Source: Candidatus Latescibacterota bacterium (GTDB lineage: Bacteria > Latescibacterota > UBA2968). Taken from it: a DNA stretch of 64,000 nt. The stretch lies in assembly GCA_022824945.1 (NCBI GenBank), contig JAJDYX010000023.1:62001-126000 (forward strand), given 5' to 3'. The notes under the pieces were generated by a model, which was not told the DNA's origin, made no database searches, and saw only the letters and a program-made list of their open reading frames with translations. Below are positions 53,607 through 62,282 of the stretch, piece by piece (within the stretch, counting starts at the first letter, position 1; every line of letters starts with the position of its first letter). The translations under genes were made by a program, and so were the position numbers.

Positions 53607-55328
53607 CTACCTGATCACTTCCCCACTAAACACCTGCATCACCATCTGCACGCGCTCATCATCTTCTACACCCTTCTCCTCAACTATTTGCTCTTTATTA
53701 TCGTCGTAAACAACCTCACATGAGATGGTAACTGTACCTCCAAAAACACCGCGCGCAACTTCTTCTACCAGAGCGCGGCTGCGCCGCACCTGATTGGCGT
53801 GAAATTCTCGGTGCTTTTGAAAAGATACCACCAGATGTCGTCCATCCATTGATTGTGGGCGGCCTTCGTCCAAAAATGTGCCCAACGACATCTTCTTCAC
53901 CTTCACTGCCTGTACCAGTTGTGCCCACTTATCTTTTACAATAGAAAAGTCTGGCGGCTCTTCTGAGGATACATCTGGCACTGGAGGTATTTCTTCTTGT
54001 GGCTGTTCTGCCACGGGCCGACCATTGCCCCTCTGTTGCGGCGGTGAAGATTTGGAAGCTGTTGTTGGCGGTGGCAACTTCTCACTCTCTCCCCTAACGC
54101 GCGTGTCTGGTTTGGATGATGTCGCTTTCTGTGCAGATTGGGGCCTGGGCAATGGCTGACGCGTTCCGGTAGCCGTTCCCTGGCTTTTTAACCCCCGTTC
54201 GAGTTGTTCTAATCGACTAATCAAAACCTGCAAATCTACACTTGACGTCATCTGTACCAGCTTCATAACCGCCAATTCAAGCCAGAATCGAGGCTCGGTC
54301 ACCCGACTAATCTGCGTTTCCAATTCCCCCACGGCATTGAGCATGCGCACGAGATCTGCCTCTTCGAATTGCGCGGCAACCTCTGCATACTGCACGCGGT
54401 CAGCTTCTGGTAAATTTTCATCAGTCAAATCTCCCGCGGCACAAGCAACGAGCAAATGTCGAAAATGCGCCATCAACCCAGCCACAAATTCACCCAAATC
54501 ACTGCCTTCGCGCGCCAGTTCATCAACAATCTCCAACGCGCGAGCACCATCCCGCTCCACAATGGCCTGCGTCAGATCAAAATACACATCTCGGGGAATC
54601 AAACCCAGTAAATTTTGTACCGCATCTTCCGTAATACCAGCATCTGAAAATGCAATGACCTGATCCAACAAACTCAGTGCATCACGCATGCCCCCATCGG
54701 CTTTCCGAGCGATCAAAAACAGCGCCGTTTCTTCCGCTGTTACGCCTTCTTCATCCACAGCCTTTTTGAGCTCTTCCACAATTGCCGTGGGTGGAATGCG
54801 CCGAAAATTGTAGCGCTGGCACCGGGATAAAATAGTCTCGGGTACTTTGTGGGCTTCGGTAGTTGCAAATACAAAAACAACATGCGCTGGCGGTTCTTCA
54901 AGCGTTTTGAGCAAGGCATTAAAAGCCTCGGTAGTGAGCATGTGTACTTCATCGATAATATAAACCTTGCGCTTGCCTTGCGAAGCCGCATACCCCACCT
55001 CTTCGCGCAATTGCCTGATTTCATCAATTCCGCGATTCGAAGCGCCGTCAATCTCCAGCACATCCATGCTGTTGCCCTGGCGAATGGCAACACATGGGGC
55101 ACACTCTCCACACGGTTCAGCCGTTGGCCCCTGCTCGCAATTGAGTGCCATGGCAAGCAATCGCGCCATAGTGGTCTTACCCGTTCCTCTCGGCCCGGAA
55201 AACAGATACGACTGCGCCACGCGCTCCAGCCGAATGGCATTTTGCAATGTGGTGGTCACATGGCTTTGTGCAACCACTGTTTCAAATGCCTGTGGCCTCC
55301 GCTTGCGGGCCATTACCGTGTAAGACAT
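53607..55328 (-). CDS. dnaX: DNA polymerase III subunits gamma and tau
   Basis: A 573-residue DnaX. The AAA+ clamp-loader part has Walker A GPRGTGKTTMARLL, the zinc module in LNCEQGPTAEPCGECAPC, Walker B YIIDEVHML and sensor 1 FATTEAHKVPETILSRCQ. The Pro/Ser-rich linker (about 390-455) leads to the tau-type C-terminal domain. It loads the sliding clamp and ties polymerases together. No slippery A-run was found near the domain border, so a programmed frameshift making the short gamma form is not evident. SRP RNA lies just upstream. Confidence 0.97.
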   Translation of the reverse strand: MSYTVMARKRRPQAFETVVAQSHVTTTLQNAIRLERVAQSYLFSGPRGTGKTTMARLLAMALNCEQGPTAEPCGECAPCVAIRQGNSMDVLEIDGASNRGIDEIRQLREEVGYAASQGKRKVYIIDEVHMLTTEAFNALLKTLEEPPAHVVFVFATTEAHKVPETILSRCQRYNFRRIPPTAIVEELKKAVDEEGVTAEETALFLIARKADGGMRDALSLLDQVIAFSDAGITEDAVQNLLGLIPRDVYFDLTQAIVERDGARALEIVDELAREGSDLGEFVAGLMAHFRHLLVACAAGDLTDENLPEADRVQYAEVAAQFEEADLVRMLNAVGELETQISRVTEPRFWLELAVMKLVQMTSSVDLQVLISRLEQLERGLKSQGTATGTRQPLPRPQSAQKATSSKPDTRVRGESEKLPPPTTASKSSPPQQRGNGRPVAEQPQEEIPPVPDVSSEEPPDFSIVKDKWAQLVQAVKVKKMSLGTFLDEGRPQSMDGRHLVVSFQKHREFHANQVRRSRALVEEVARGVFGGTVTISCEVVYDDNKEQIVEEKGVEDDERVQMVMQVFSGEVIR

Positions 55329-55346
55329 AAGAACTCCAAAGGATGC

Positions 55347-55369
55347 TCCTACCAGTCCCTAATCCCCAA
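55347..55369. repeat. Intergenic GGGGATTAGGGACTGGTAG-type repeat
   Basis: Read on the minus strand it resembles 58503-58524 (about 20 of 24 positions) and the right part of 27964-28005. It is non-coding and sits between dnaX and the SRP RNA. Confidence 0.45.
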
Positions 55370-55436
55370 GCCTCTGCCTCATTAAAAAAGGTCGTGCACC
55401 GCGCTTCGAACCGCTACCCCAGGGCGTTCAACGAGC

Positions 55437-55553
55437 GCTGGCTCCTGCCAGGTGCCCCTGCGGCACACGCACCAATTTGCTTACCGCTGCTACCTTCCGG
55501 TCCTGACGGGGTTCGGCATAGGCACGTTGCGCAGGACCTGACGATCTACGCTG
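55437..55553 (-). ncRNA. ffs: Signal recognition particle RNA (4.5S type)
   Basis: On the minus strand the conserved tip GTCAGGACCGGAAGGTAGCA is present, with the GGAA tetraloop and the asymmetric loop bound by Ffh. Left and right arms (GGTCCTGC and GCAGGAGCC) can pair to close the helix. It is the short bacterial form without an Alu domain. The place next to dnaX is conserved in many bacteria. The ends are estimated from pairing. Confidence 0.9.
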
Positions 55554-55717
55554 CCCACTCATTGACCGCGATCCAAAATATCGGTTCTCAGACGTGGAAT
55601 TCGACCCCGCTATAGCGGATTGCGGGCTACAGGGCACCGCTATCTCCCCGTCTAGCACGACCTGAAAACAGTGAGATACAAGAGGGATCTCGCCTCTCGC
55701 CTCTTAACAATATATTA

Positions 55718-55794
<77 letters not shown>

Positions 55795-55795
55795 C

Positions 55796-56167
55796 CTAAA
55801 CCGCTTCAACCACGATGTTGCTTACTCCCGAAACAGATTTGAGCACCGTGGCATCACCCAGCACCCGTCCGATAATATTAACGGGACTTGCCGGACGAAT
55901 TTCATCTCCATGACTCGCTGGGGTCTGACCGTAAAAAATGCAAAACGCATGGCCCGGCGGCCAATATCCGAGATCGTTTAACGCCACAGTTTCACACGCA
56001 TCTTCTGGCCCCGCTTGAACGGGAATTGCAAAGTAAATCTCATCGCCCCATGTATTAAACGAACAATCCAGCGGCAAAACCTCGCGAATTTTGCCTGCTG
56101 TTTGCGAATCGTTCAACTCGGCGTCGAGTTCAATATCGCCAACTGTAATGCGAATCGGATGCGGCAT
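55796..56167 (-). CDS. Cyclophilin-like fold protein (TM1367 type)
   Basis: A 123-residue protein. The ATG at 56167 is the sensible start; longer frames run through the tRNA-Ser gene. It resembles the cyclophilin-like family PF04126: IRITVGDIELDAELNDSQTA, cut at 20, then WGDEIYFAIPV, LGYWPPGHAFCIFYGQTP and NIIGRVLGD. These beta-barrels look like cyclophilins but lack the isomerase residues; their function is unknown. It sits between tRNA-Ser and tRNA-Ala in the tadA-dnaX block, so its mRNA may be processed with the tRNAs. Confidence 0.8.
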   Translation of the reverse strand: MPHPIRITVGDIELDAELNDSQTAGKIREVLPLDCSFNTWGDEIYFAIPVQAGPEDACETVALNDLGYWPPGHAFCIFYGQTPASHGDEIRPASPVNIIGRVLGDATVLKSVSGVSNIVVEAV

Positions 56168-56186
56168 AACAACCTCGTGGTATTTT

Positions 56187-56276
<90 letters not shown>

Positions 56277-56339
56277 AATATAGCTGTAAGCGATCAGCTT
56301 CCACACACACTTATGCGCCAAAGACTGAGCGCCTGTTTT

Positions 56340-56429
<90 letters not shown>

Positions 56430-56434
56430 AATAT

Positions 56435-56893
56435 TTATTTTTTTCGCAAAGTTTGAAAAAACGCCCGCAACACCTGACCACACGCATCTTCTAAAACGCC
56501 TCGGCGCACGTCCAGGCGATGATTCAGACGTGTATCTTCCACAATATTTCTCAGGGATCCACAAGCCCCGGTTTTGGGATCGCAAGCCCCAAAAACCAAC
56601 CGGGACAATCGGGCAAGCACCATAGCCCCCGCACACATCGCACAGGGTTCCAGCGTTGCGTAAAGTGTGCAGTTACTTAACCACCGAACGCCCAACTTTT
56701 TTGTCGCCTGACCAATAACGAGCATTTCGGCATGCGCTGTGGGATCATTTCGCTGGACAATGCGATTGTGGTCTCGTGCGATTACCTCGCCATTGTGCAT
56801 CACAACAGCGCCAATAGGCACTTCATGCTCGCTTGCCGCCACGCTGGCTTCTTCGAGCGCAAATCTCATGCCTGTCAGGTCATCATCCAGCAC
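56435..56893 (-). CDS. tadA: tRNA-specific adenosine deaminase
   Basis: A 152-residue deaminase, start taken as the GTG at 56893 with a GGGG site; an ATG at 56869 is an alternative with poor support. The zinc and catalytic residues are in PTAHAEML (His and Glu) and TLEPCAMCAGAM (two Cys). GACDPKTGACGSL is another family mark. It turns A34 of tRNA-Arg(ACG) into inosine so it can read CGN codons. It starts the leftward tRNA/SRP RNA/dnaX housekeeping block. Confidence 0.93.
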   Translation of the reverse strand: MLDDDLTGMRFALEEASVAASEHEVPIGAVVMHNGEVIARDHNRIVQRNDPTAHAEMLVIGQATKKLGVRWLSNCTLYATLEPCAMCAGAMVLARLSRLVFGACDPKTGACGSLRNIVEDTRLNHRLDVRRGVLEDACGQVLRAFFQTLRKK

Positions 56894-56968
56894 GAATACC
56901 CCGCAAAAACAACACTGGTCATAGAGAAAAAATATACGGGTTTCCACACACAGAGTCAACCACCAACA

Positions 56969-57745
56969 TCAGGGCATCCAGATATTCCACTTGCCGTATT
57001 TTTCCCAGATGCGACATGCGTCACAGGTACACATCCAGCGGAGGGCAAAACGAGGTTTATTACTTGTATTGAGAGACCCGCAATGTATTAACAGATAATG
57101 AAAAAACAGTACATCTCCTCGGGACGGCCTCAACTCAATCGGCTCTCCCATATCAAACTTTTGTAGCGGTTTCGCAAAATCTGACAGCATTTGATACCGG
57201 TCGGGATCCTGCACTGCCGTCTCACTGAGCTTTCGGTGTGATCCTGGCCAGACCGCAGTCCCACCACCCTGCGCAACACCAGAATCGAGATAAGTCAGGG
57301 ACGAGACCCGAAATGACCCTGGAAAAACATTAAAAGGCCGATGTCCACCATCGACGTGCCCACTGAGATAATCCCAGCCTTTCGAAACTGGAAATACACT
57401 GCGTGCCCACACTGCCTCAGGCTGTGGCTTCTGACAGTGAAATGCACCTGCATTCTCCCGAACCAATTGGCTCTGCACCTTGTAAAACGCGGGCGTACAA
57501 CAAGCCAGCAACGCGGGATCACGAACCCCAAAATGTTCAATCACCCCCTGGCGGGCGATTGTTGTCACCCCATCTGTTTCGTCTGGCAAAGGAGACCACG
57601 AAGCTGGATCATCCCTATCCATCCCGAGCGCAGACCACATCGCAGCTTCCGCATTGGCAATTGTCTCTTCTGGAATCAAGCCCGACACCAGCACATACCC
57701 ATCCCGGTCGTATTGCGCCAGTTGCTCCTGTGAAAGCATAGTCAT
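56969..57745 (-). CDS. Phytanoyl-CoA dioxygenase (PhyH) family protein
   Basis: A 258-residue Fe(II)/2-oxoglutarate-type oxygenase. Iron ligands appear as His and Asp in LSGHVDGGHRPF and His in LLIHCGSLNTSN, with Arg in KPRFALRW. GGGTAVWPGSHRKL is another family mark. It starts with ATG at 57745, preceded by an AGGGGATG-like site. It is downstream of the RpiB-like gene by 24 bases on the same strand. Third PhyH of this window; substrate unknown. Confidence 0.85.
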   Translation of the reverse strand: MTMLSQEQLAQYDRDGYVLVSGLIPEETIANAEAAMWSALGMDRDDPASWSPLPDETDGVTTIARQGVIEHFGVRDPALLACCTPAFYKVQSQLVRENAGAFHCQKPQPEAVWARSVFPVSKGWDYLSGHVDGGHRPFNVFPGSFRVSSLTYLDSGVAQGGGTAVWPGSHRKLSETAVQDPDRYQMLSDFAKPLQKFDMGEPIELRPSRGDVLFFHYLLIHCGSLNTSNKPRFALRWMCTCDACRIWEKYGKWNIWMP

Positions 57746-57769
57746 CCCCTGATTAAAAGAACATTCAAC

Positions 57770-58498
57770 TCAATCCCGATTCTCATCCTCCACACCACCA
57801 ATTTCTCGAACACGCGCGGCATATTGACCGCCTTCAAACGGGGTACTCAGCCACGTCGCTACAATCTCTTTCGCTACAGTATCCCCCACCACGCCGACAC
57901 CGAGACACAAAACATTGGCATCTACATGGGCGCGGGCAAATTTGGCCGATGTCACATCGTGACACGATACCGCGCGAATCCCTTTTATTTTATTCGCAAC
58001 GAGGGCAACTCCCATACCTCCCCCATCAATCACAATACCCGTCATCAAATTCTTTTCCAGAACAACATCAGCCACCGCTTTTGCCACGCCGACATAAGAT
58101 GCCTCTTGCGGACTGTGTACGCCACAATCCATCACCTCTCGCCCGGCATCTTGCAACATAAGCACAATCTGTTTCTTCAGCTCAAATCCCTTGTGGTCTG
58201 CACCAATAGCTAATACACTCGATTTCTGCGGATCTTGAACCACCGCCTCATCATCAGCCACAACCAGACGCACTTTCTGCTGCCGTATCAGATCCCGCGC
58301 CAACGGCGTCACAATCGCATTGGGCGTCACATAAACCACATCGCCACCGCGATTGATTGCAGATTTGACCAGATCCTCCGTCACCAAACTCACCGGCGGG
58401 TCAATCGGTGCAGATACCGCGCTTCCCTCCAACGCCTTCAACCGCCGCACAACTTCGGCAACAATCCGCTGTATCAACTTTTCATCTGGCATAGGCAA
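57770..58498 (-). CDS. RpiB/LacAB-like sugar-phosphate isomerase homologue with N-terminal extension
   Basis: A 242-residue protein. Residues about 95-235 match the RpiB family: LAIGADHKGFELKKQI, VADVVLEKN, GIVIDGGGMGVALVANKIKG, FARAHVDANVLCLGVGVVG. The Cys that RpiB has in its CGTG loop is replaced by Asp159, and the next residues are GGG, so isomerase activity may be lost or changed. Residues 7-23 (KLIQRIVAEVVRRLKAL) form an amphipathic helix, and 38-80 contain VTEDLVKSAI and NAIVTPLARDLIRQQKV, a sequence style seen on proteins directed into bacterial microcompartments. No shell gene is in the window. A sugar-phosphate-binding or -isomerising role is inferred. Confidence 0.7.
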   Translation of the reverse strand: MPMPDEKLIQRIVAEVVRRLKALEGSAVSAPIDPPVSLVTEDLVKSAINRGGDVVYVTPNAIVTPLARDLIRQQKVRLVVADDEAVVQDPQKSSVLAIGADHKGFELKKQIVLMLQDAGREVMDCGVHSPQEASYVGVAKAVADVVLEKNLMTGIVIDGGGMGVALVANKIKGIRAVSCHDVTSAKFARAHVDANVLCLGVGVVGDTVAKEIVATWLSTPFEGGQYAARVREIGGVEDENRD

Positions 58499-58502
58499 GG
58501 CT

Positions 58503-58524
58503 GGGGGTTAGGGACTCGTAGGTT
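58503..58524 (+). repeat. Intergenic GGGGGTTAGGGACTCGTAG-type repeat
   Basis: Similar to the minus-strand reading of 55347-55369. It lies just upstream of the RpiB-like gene in a 184-base gap that otherwise shows nothing coding. Confidence 0.45.
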
Positions 58525-58682
58525 GAATGGTTGGACTGACCGCTGAAAACATAGATGTTCACCAGAATGATGTCAAGCGGAATGCCCCGACTTCCAGATG
58601 CAGAAAAATCAAAGAATTAAAAATTGCGCTTGACACTGATATTCACTTCCAGTAAATTTCATCGCTATTGGAAATATGACGT

Positions 58683-58758
58683 TCCGGCGTAGCTCAGCTG
58701 GCAGAGCAAGTGGCTGTTAACCACTGGGTCGTAGGTTCGAGTCCTACCGCCGGAGCCA
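58683..58758 (+). tRNA. tRNA-Asn (anticodon GTT)
   Basis: Acceptor TCCGGCG / CGCCGGA with encoded GCCA end, D arm GCTC...GAGC, anticodon stem AGTGG/CCACT with loop CTGTTAA (anticodon GTT), T arm GTAGGTTCGAGTCCTAC. 76 bases. A terminator follows. Confidence 0.97.
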
Positions 58759-58789
58759 TGAACATTAACATGTTGTTTTAAAAAACTTA

Positions 58790-58822
58790 AAAGGCTGCGA
58801 AAATATTCGCAGCCTTTTTTTG
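58790..58822 (+). terminator. Terminator after tRNA-Asn
   Basis: 12-bp stem AAAGGCTGCGAA / TTCGCAGCCTTT with a 4-base loop followed by a T-run. Confidence 0.9.
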
Positions 58823-58881
58823 TTTGTGACCTGAATCTTGCCCACTCTCTCATCCCCAATTGCCTAAAAACGGTACTTCCC

Positions 58882-59010
58882 TTATTCGTCTTCGAGGAAG
58901 TAAGGGCCGTGGTCGATGTGTTCGATCATGGCGGCAAAGACGGCCATACGATAAGCGAGGTCTTCTTGGTGGTCGGCTGGCAGCTCATCCCATTGTAGGA
59001 GAATGTTTGA
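58882..59010 (-). pseudogene. Possible gene remnant, 42 codons
   Basis: A leftward frame bounded by TAA at 59011 and at 58882 has a non-random composition, with WDELPADHQEDLAYRMAVFA and EHIDHGPYFLEDE, but no good start or ribosome site. It looks like the C-terminal end of a lost gene. No family can be named. The rest of the gap from 58823 to 59042 shows nothing else. Confidence 0.35.
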
Positions 59011-59042
59011 TTAGTCAGAGATTTCCCCAACACGCTAAAAAG

Positions 59043-61097
59043 CTACTGATCCAGCCTGTCTAACATATATTCGTCTGGGTTTGGAATGTCTTCCCACTTT
59101 CGTGCATCGCTTCGTTCGCTGACGACGGGAAGGACACTCATTCGCAGGTGCGCGCATCCCATTGGGATCATATCGATGCTCTCCTGGGGTTCGGAAGACT
59201 TTACTGGGCTTTCACGAAGAGAGTCGACCGTATGTTTAATCTGAGTCTGCCATTCAGGGATCCTCTTAGCAGGCACTTTTAGCACAATTGGGGCCGCACT
59301 TTCCTGCCAGGGCTGATCCGGTATTCTATCTGAGACGGATACTGTTACCGAATCAGATAGATCATTCGGATCGACTTCCAATCCGTAGTTCCATTGAGAG
59401 GCAGGTTTGATTGATTGACGAGGCCAGTCATCAGGTCCCCCTGATTCCCTCGTCCAGTCTTCCTTGATCCGAACTGAGTAACTGAGCGGGCCTCGATCAA
59501 TCGTGATCGCGCCACTTCTTGGCCACGTCGTTGCTGAGACTTCGGCGGCAAATTGGATTTGGACAACATCGCCGCTCTGCCACTCTCTTTCAATCCGGAT
59601 CATCTTACCTTCACCAGCTTCGAATTTGGCCTTTTCATCTCCAATGCGAATCTCAGTTCCATGACTCCAGCCCGGTATTCGGCAGTAGAGTGGGAACCGA
59701 ACAGGATTGTCCACGTCGATCACTAATGAAACAGATTCGCCAAATGGGTAACTCGTATTGGATTGGATACGTACAGTATGTCCTGATTCCCCTACCTTTG
59801 CAGTAACTGTATTGGGACTATAGAGCCATGCGATCAGTCCGTTGTCAGGCGTGGCAAACCAGAGATGTCGAACAAATGAGGGCCACGCCTGTGCGGTATT
59901 GTGCTGACAACATCTGTGGGAATCGGCTGTGAATACAGGATGCTGCCCGCTGTTCTTGAAGTCCATTTCAGCGACCGAAAGCGGCATATTCGATGCAGTC
60001 AAATACCTCAAAGACCTGTGATCTGGCGCGTGCGAAGCTGGCAAATGGTTGAACGTGATATCTTCGATACGGTCCGCATACCCGGAATCTCCGGTGATCT
60101 CAGATAGGATATAGTGGCTCTTGTTCAACTCGCCCAAAGAGCACGTCTCGATACCCTGTCGTGGATCGATTTTGCCCATTCTTATGCGCTCATCCGCCGC
60201 ATGTGCTCCCCTCGGCATTTGCCCCCATGTTTTCATGAACCCATCGTAGAATAGCTCAGACATTCGCAAGTATCGTTCGTCACCAACAACAGGAAACATC
60301 TGAGCGGGATAGCGAAATCGCTGAGAGAAGTGAACGGTATGGTTGTCCAGCCACTGGTTCATGGCTGGCTGTGTTCGGTGATATACCTTGATGGCCAAAT
60401 CCAGCAGCCATCGGTCACCGGTCTGGTTATACAACCAGAAGATATGCGGCATCAGATCTCCCGCACGCTTGATTTGAATCCGAGGCTTCCAATCGCCAAA
60501 GTGTTCGCGGTAGTTCTCGTAGTAATCCCAGGACATCTGGGGTAAAAACTGATGGTCGGGCAACTCGGAGCAAAAGGTGAAGAAGCGAGTCAACAGCGAG
60601 AGAATCCTGTCGTCTCCAGTCGCTTCGTAGTGGCTGATCAATGCATCGTTCATAACAGCATGAGGCCAGATATCCACAATCTCCTGCCCTCCCACGCCCT
60701 TGAGGAGACGGTTGTGGTCGCTACCATAGTACCCATCCTCCCGCTGGGAAACGATCACACTCTCAATCCAGCGATTTGCAGTCTCTTGAAGTCGCGGTTG
60801 GCCCGTAAGAACAGACAAGTCATAGTATCCTCGCAGCCAGTATGGTGCTTCTTCCCAACCAGCTTCCGGCCCGCCGAGCCACCCGCTATCCGCATTGAGA
60901 AATTTACTTAGCTCATCGAGGCGGCCCACTTGTCCGTCTGCCATGAGATCCAACTGAGTAGCCAACCACCCCACAGCCTTTACGGCACCCAAAGGCAATC
61001 GAATGATGGGGCTGGGCTTCAAAGGGGTTTGATTACCGGCATAATGTCGATTCTTACCAGAACAATCGGGTTGTTCAACGAGGTTGATCTTGGTCAT
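59043..61097 (-). CDS. Glycoside hydrolase family 127-like (beta-L-arabinofuranosidase, DUF1680)
   Basis: A 684-residue enzyme with an (alpha/alpha)6 barrel followed by beta-sandwich domains. The Zn/Cys site typical of GH127 is visible: Glu317-x-Cys319 in GIETCSLGEL and Cys396-Cys397 in HRCCQHN, corresponding to the Glu, Cys and two Cys ligands of the reference enzyme. PFGESVSLVIDVDNPVRFPL, cut at 20, and IPGWSHG belong to the C-terminal sandwich. It would release L-arabinofuranose or a related sugar from glycans. There is no signal peptide, so the substrate is probably taken up first. It is divergent from an AraC-type regulator, its likely controller. Confidence 0.85.
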   Translation of the reverse strand: MTKINLVEQPDCSGKNRHYAGNQTPLKPSPIIRLPLGAVKAVGWLATQLDLMADGQVGRLDELSKFLNADSGWLGGPEAGWEEAPYWLRGYYDLSVLTGQPRLQETANRWIESVIVSQREDGYYGSDHNRLLKGVGGQEIVDIWPHAVMNDALISHYEATGDDRILSLLTRFFTFCSELPDHQFLPQMSWDYYENYREHFGDWKPRIQIKRAGDLMPHIFWLYNQTGDRWLLDLAIKVYHRTQPAMNQWLDNHTVHFSQRFRYPAQMFPVVGDERYLRMSELFYDGFMKTWGQMPRGAHAADERIRMGKIDPRQGIETCSLGELNKSHYILSEITGDSGYADRIEDITFNHLPASHAPDHRSLRYLTASNMPLSVAEMDFKNSGQHPVFTADSHRCCQHNTAQAWPSFVRHLWFATPDNGLIAWLYSPNTVTAKVGESGHTVRIQSNTSYPFGESVSLVIDVDNPVRFPLYCRIPGWSHGTEIRIGDEKAKFEAGEGKMIRIEREWQSGDVVQIQFAAEVSATTWPRSGAITIDRGPLSYSVRIKEDWTRESGGPDDWPRQSIKPASQWNYGLEVDPNDLSDSVTVSVSDRIPDQPWQESAAPIVLKVPAKRIPEWQTQIKHTVDSLRESPVKSSEPQESIDMIPMGCAHLRMSVLPVVSERSDARKWEDIPNPDEYMLDRLDQ

Positions 61098-61370
61098 TCC
61101 AGCACCTTCCTTTCACTTGTTTTCTTGTCCAATTCCGTCAAGACGTAAATGTTGCTTGACTATTCACAATTGGACATTACAAAACTGAGATACATACACA
61201 TGATACGAAAAGGAGTACTGAAACAGAATGCGCCAAAAAGCCCTAAACCTTTGCGAAAAAGTCATGACGATTCTAAAACCTTCAAATAACAATTGGATTT
61301 TGAGACCATTTTTTAATACCATGTCGTGTATAACCCTCTTTTACGCCACCAAAACCAGCACAGGAATAGA
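61098..61370. other. Divergent control region of GH127 and AraC genes
   Basis: The 273-base gap should hold promoters for both genes. An ATG at 61229 begins a 53-codon frame whose first bases (AGAATGC, later CCTAAACCTT) repeat the start of the AraC gene at the same offset from ATG, suggesting an old partial duplication. No clear AraC operator repeat was recognised. Confidence 0.4.
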
Positions 61371-62225
61371 ATGCCTAGAAATATCCTAAACCTTCGTAAA
61401 AAAACCCTTATTGGCCTGAACACACGAGAAGAGTTGGTTTCTTCGCAACAATGTAGCAGTCTGGACCATTATGGGATGCGTGTTGTTGGCAAATTAGAGG
61501 CAGATGAAACGTATGAAATTGTGCGAGAAGACGCAGATCGCAGCCGGGTGCTGGTCTGTTGGGCAGGTGAAGGTGAGGTTTTGATCGACAATGAGTGGCA
61601 GAGCTGTGGCCCAGGTTGGGCTTATTTAACTCCGCACAGGACTGTGCAAGCCTATCATTCGAGTTCAAAAGATCCGTGGGAGTTTTGCTGGGTGTATTAC
61701 GGAGGGGAAGAAGAAAACAACCCACTCAAAAGTATGGAGCGTCCTCAATTGACACATGTGGACCCACAGGCAATTAAACAAGCAGTAGAAGGACTTTTGC
61801 ACGAGGCGCATCATCTCAGCGATGATGGGATACAGAAACAATGGGTAGATTTAATTCATACACAGGTGATACGCATCGTTACAGGTCACGCACAAGATAA
61901 CAGACTGGTTGAAACCTGGGGGTTAGTGCAAAAAGATCTGACACAAAACTGGACATTAGAAACCCTCTCTGCACACGCAAATCTGGGCAAAAAACAATTT
62001 TACCGATTGTGTGTGCAAACCTATGGCATGACGCCAACAAAACGGCTTGCTGCATTGCGCATGAGACGTGCTGAAGCGTTGTTGGGCTATACACAGGACA
62101 CGATCAAATCGATTTGCTATCGTGTAGGATATGAAGATCCGTTTGCTTTTAGCACCGCCTTTAAAAGGGTTATCGGTGTCTCTCCATCGGAATATAGGAA
62201 AGAGCTTTCACACGGAGACGATTGA
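61371..62225 (+). CDS. AraC family transcriptional regulator
   Basis: A 284-residue regulator; ATG at 61371 with an AGGA site. The N-terminal half is an AraC-type cupin-like ligand domain (VCWAGEGEVLIDNEW, WAYLTPHRTVQAYH). The C-terminal two-HTH domain contains TLETLSAHANLGKKQFYRLC and the conserved second half ICYRVGYEDPFAFSTAFKRV, then GVSPSEYRKE. It probably binds a sugar and switches the divergent GH127 gene and perhaps the convergent sulfatase. Confidence 0.92.
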   Translation: MPRNILNLRKKTLIGLNTREELVSSQQCSSLDHYGMRVVGKLEADETYEIVREDADRSRVLVCWAGEGEVLIDNEWQSCGPGWAYLTPHRTVQAYHSSSKDPWEFCWVYYGGEEENNPLKSMERPQLTHVDPQAIKQAVEGLLHEAHHLSDDGIQKQWVDLIHTQVIRIVTGHAQDNRLVETWGLVQKDLTQNWTLETLSAHANLGKKQFYRLCVQTYGMTPTKRLAALRMRRAEALLGYTQDTIKSICYRVGYEDPFAFSTAFKRVIGVSPSEYRKELSHGDD

Positions 62226-62282
62226 TTGGTATTCTTCCTGGTGAATTTCCTTAAACCGCTCTAACACGTCGGAAATGCCATC

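Noticed and set aside
53607..55328. Programmed frameshift in dnaX giving the gamma form
   Set aside because: No run of six or more A followed by a G and stem was found at the domain border.
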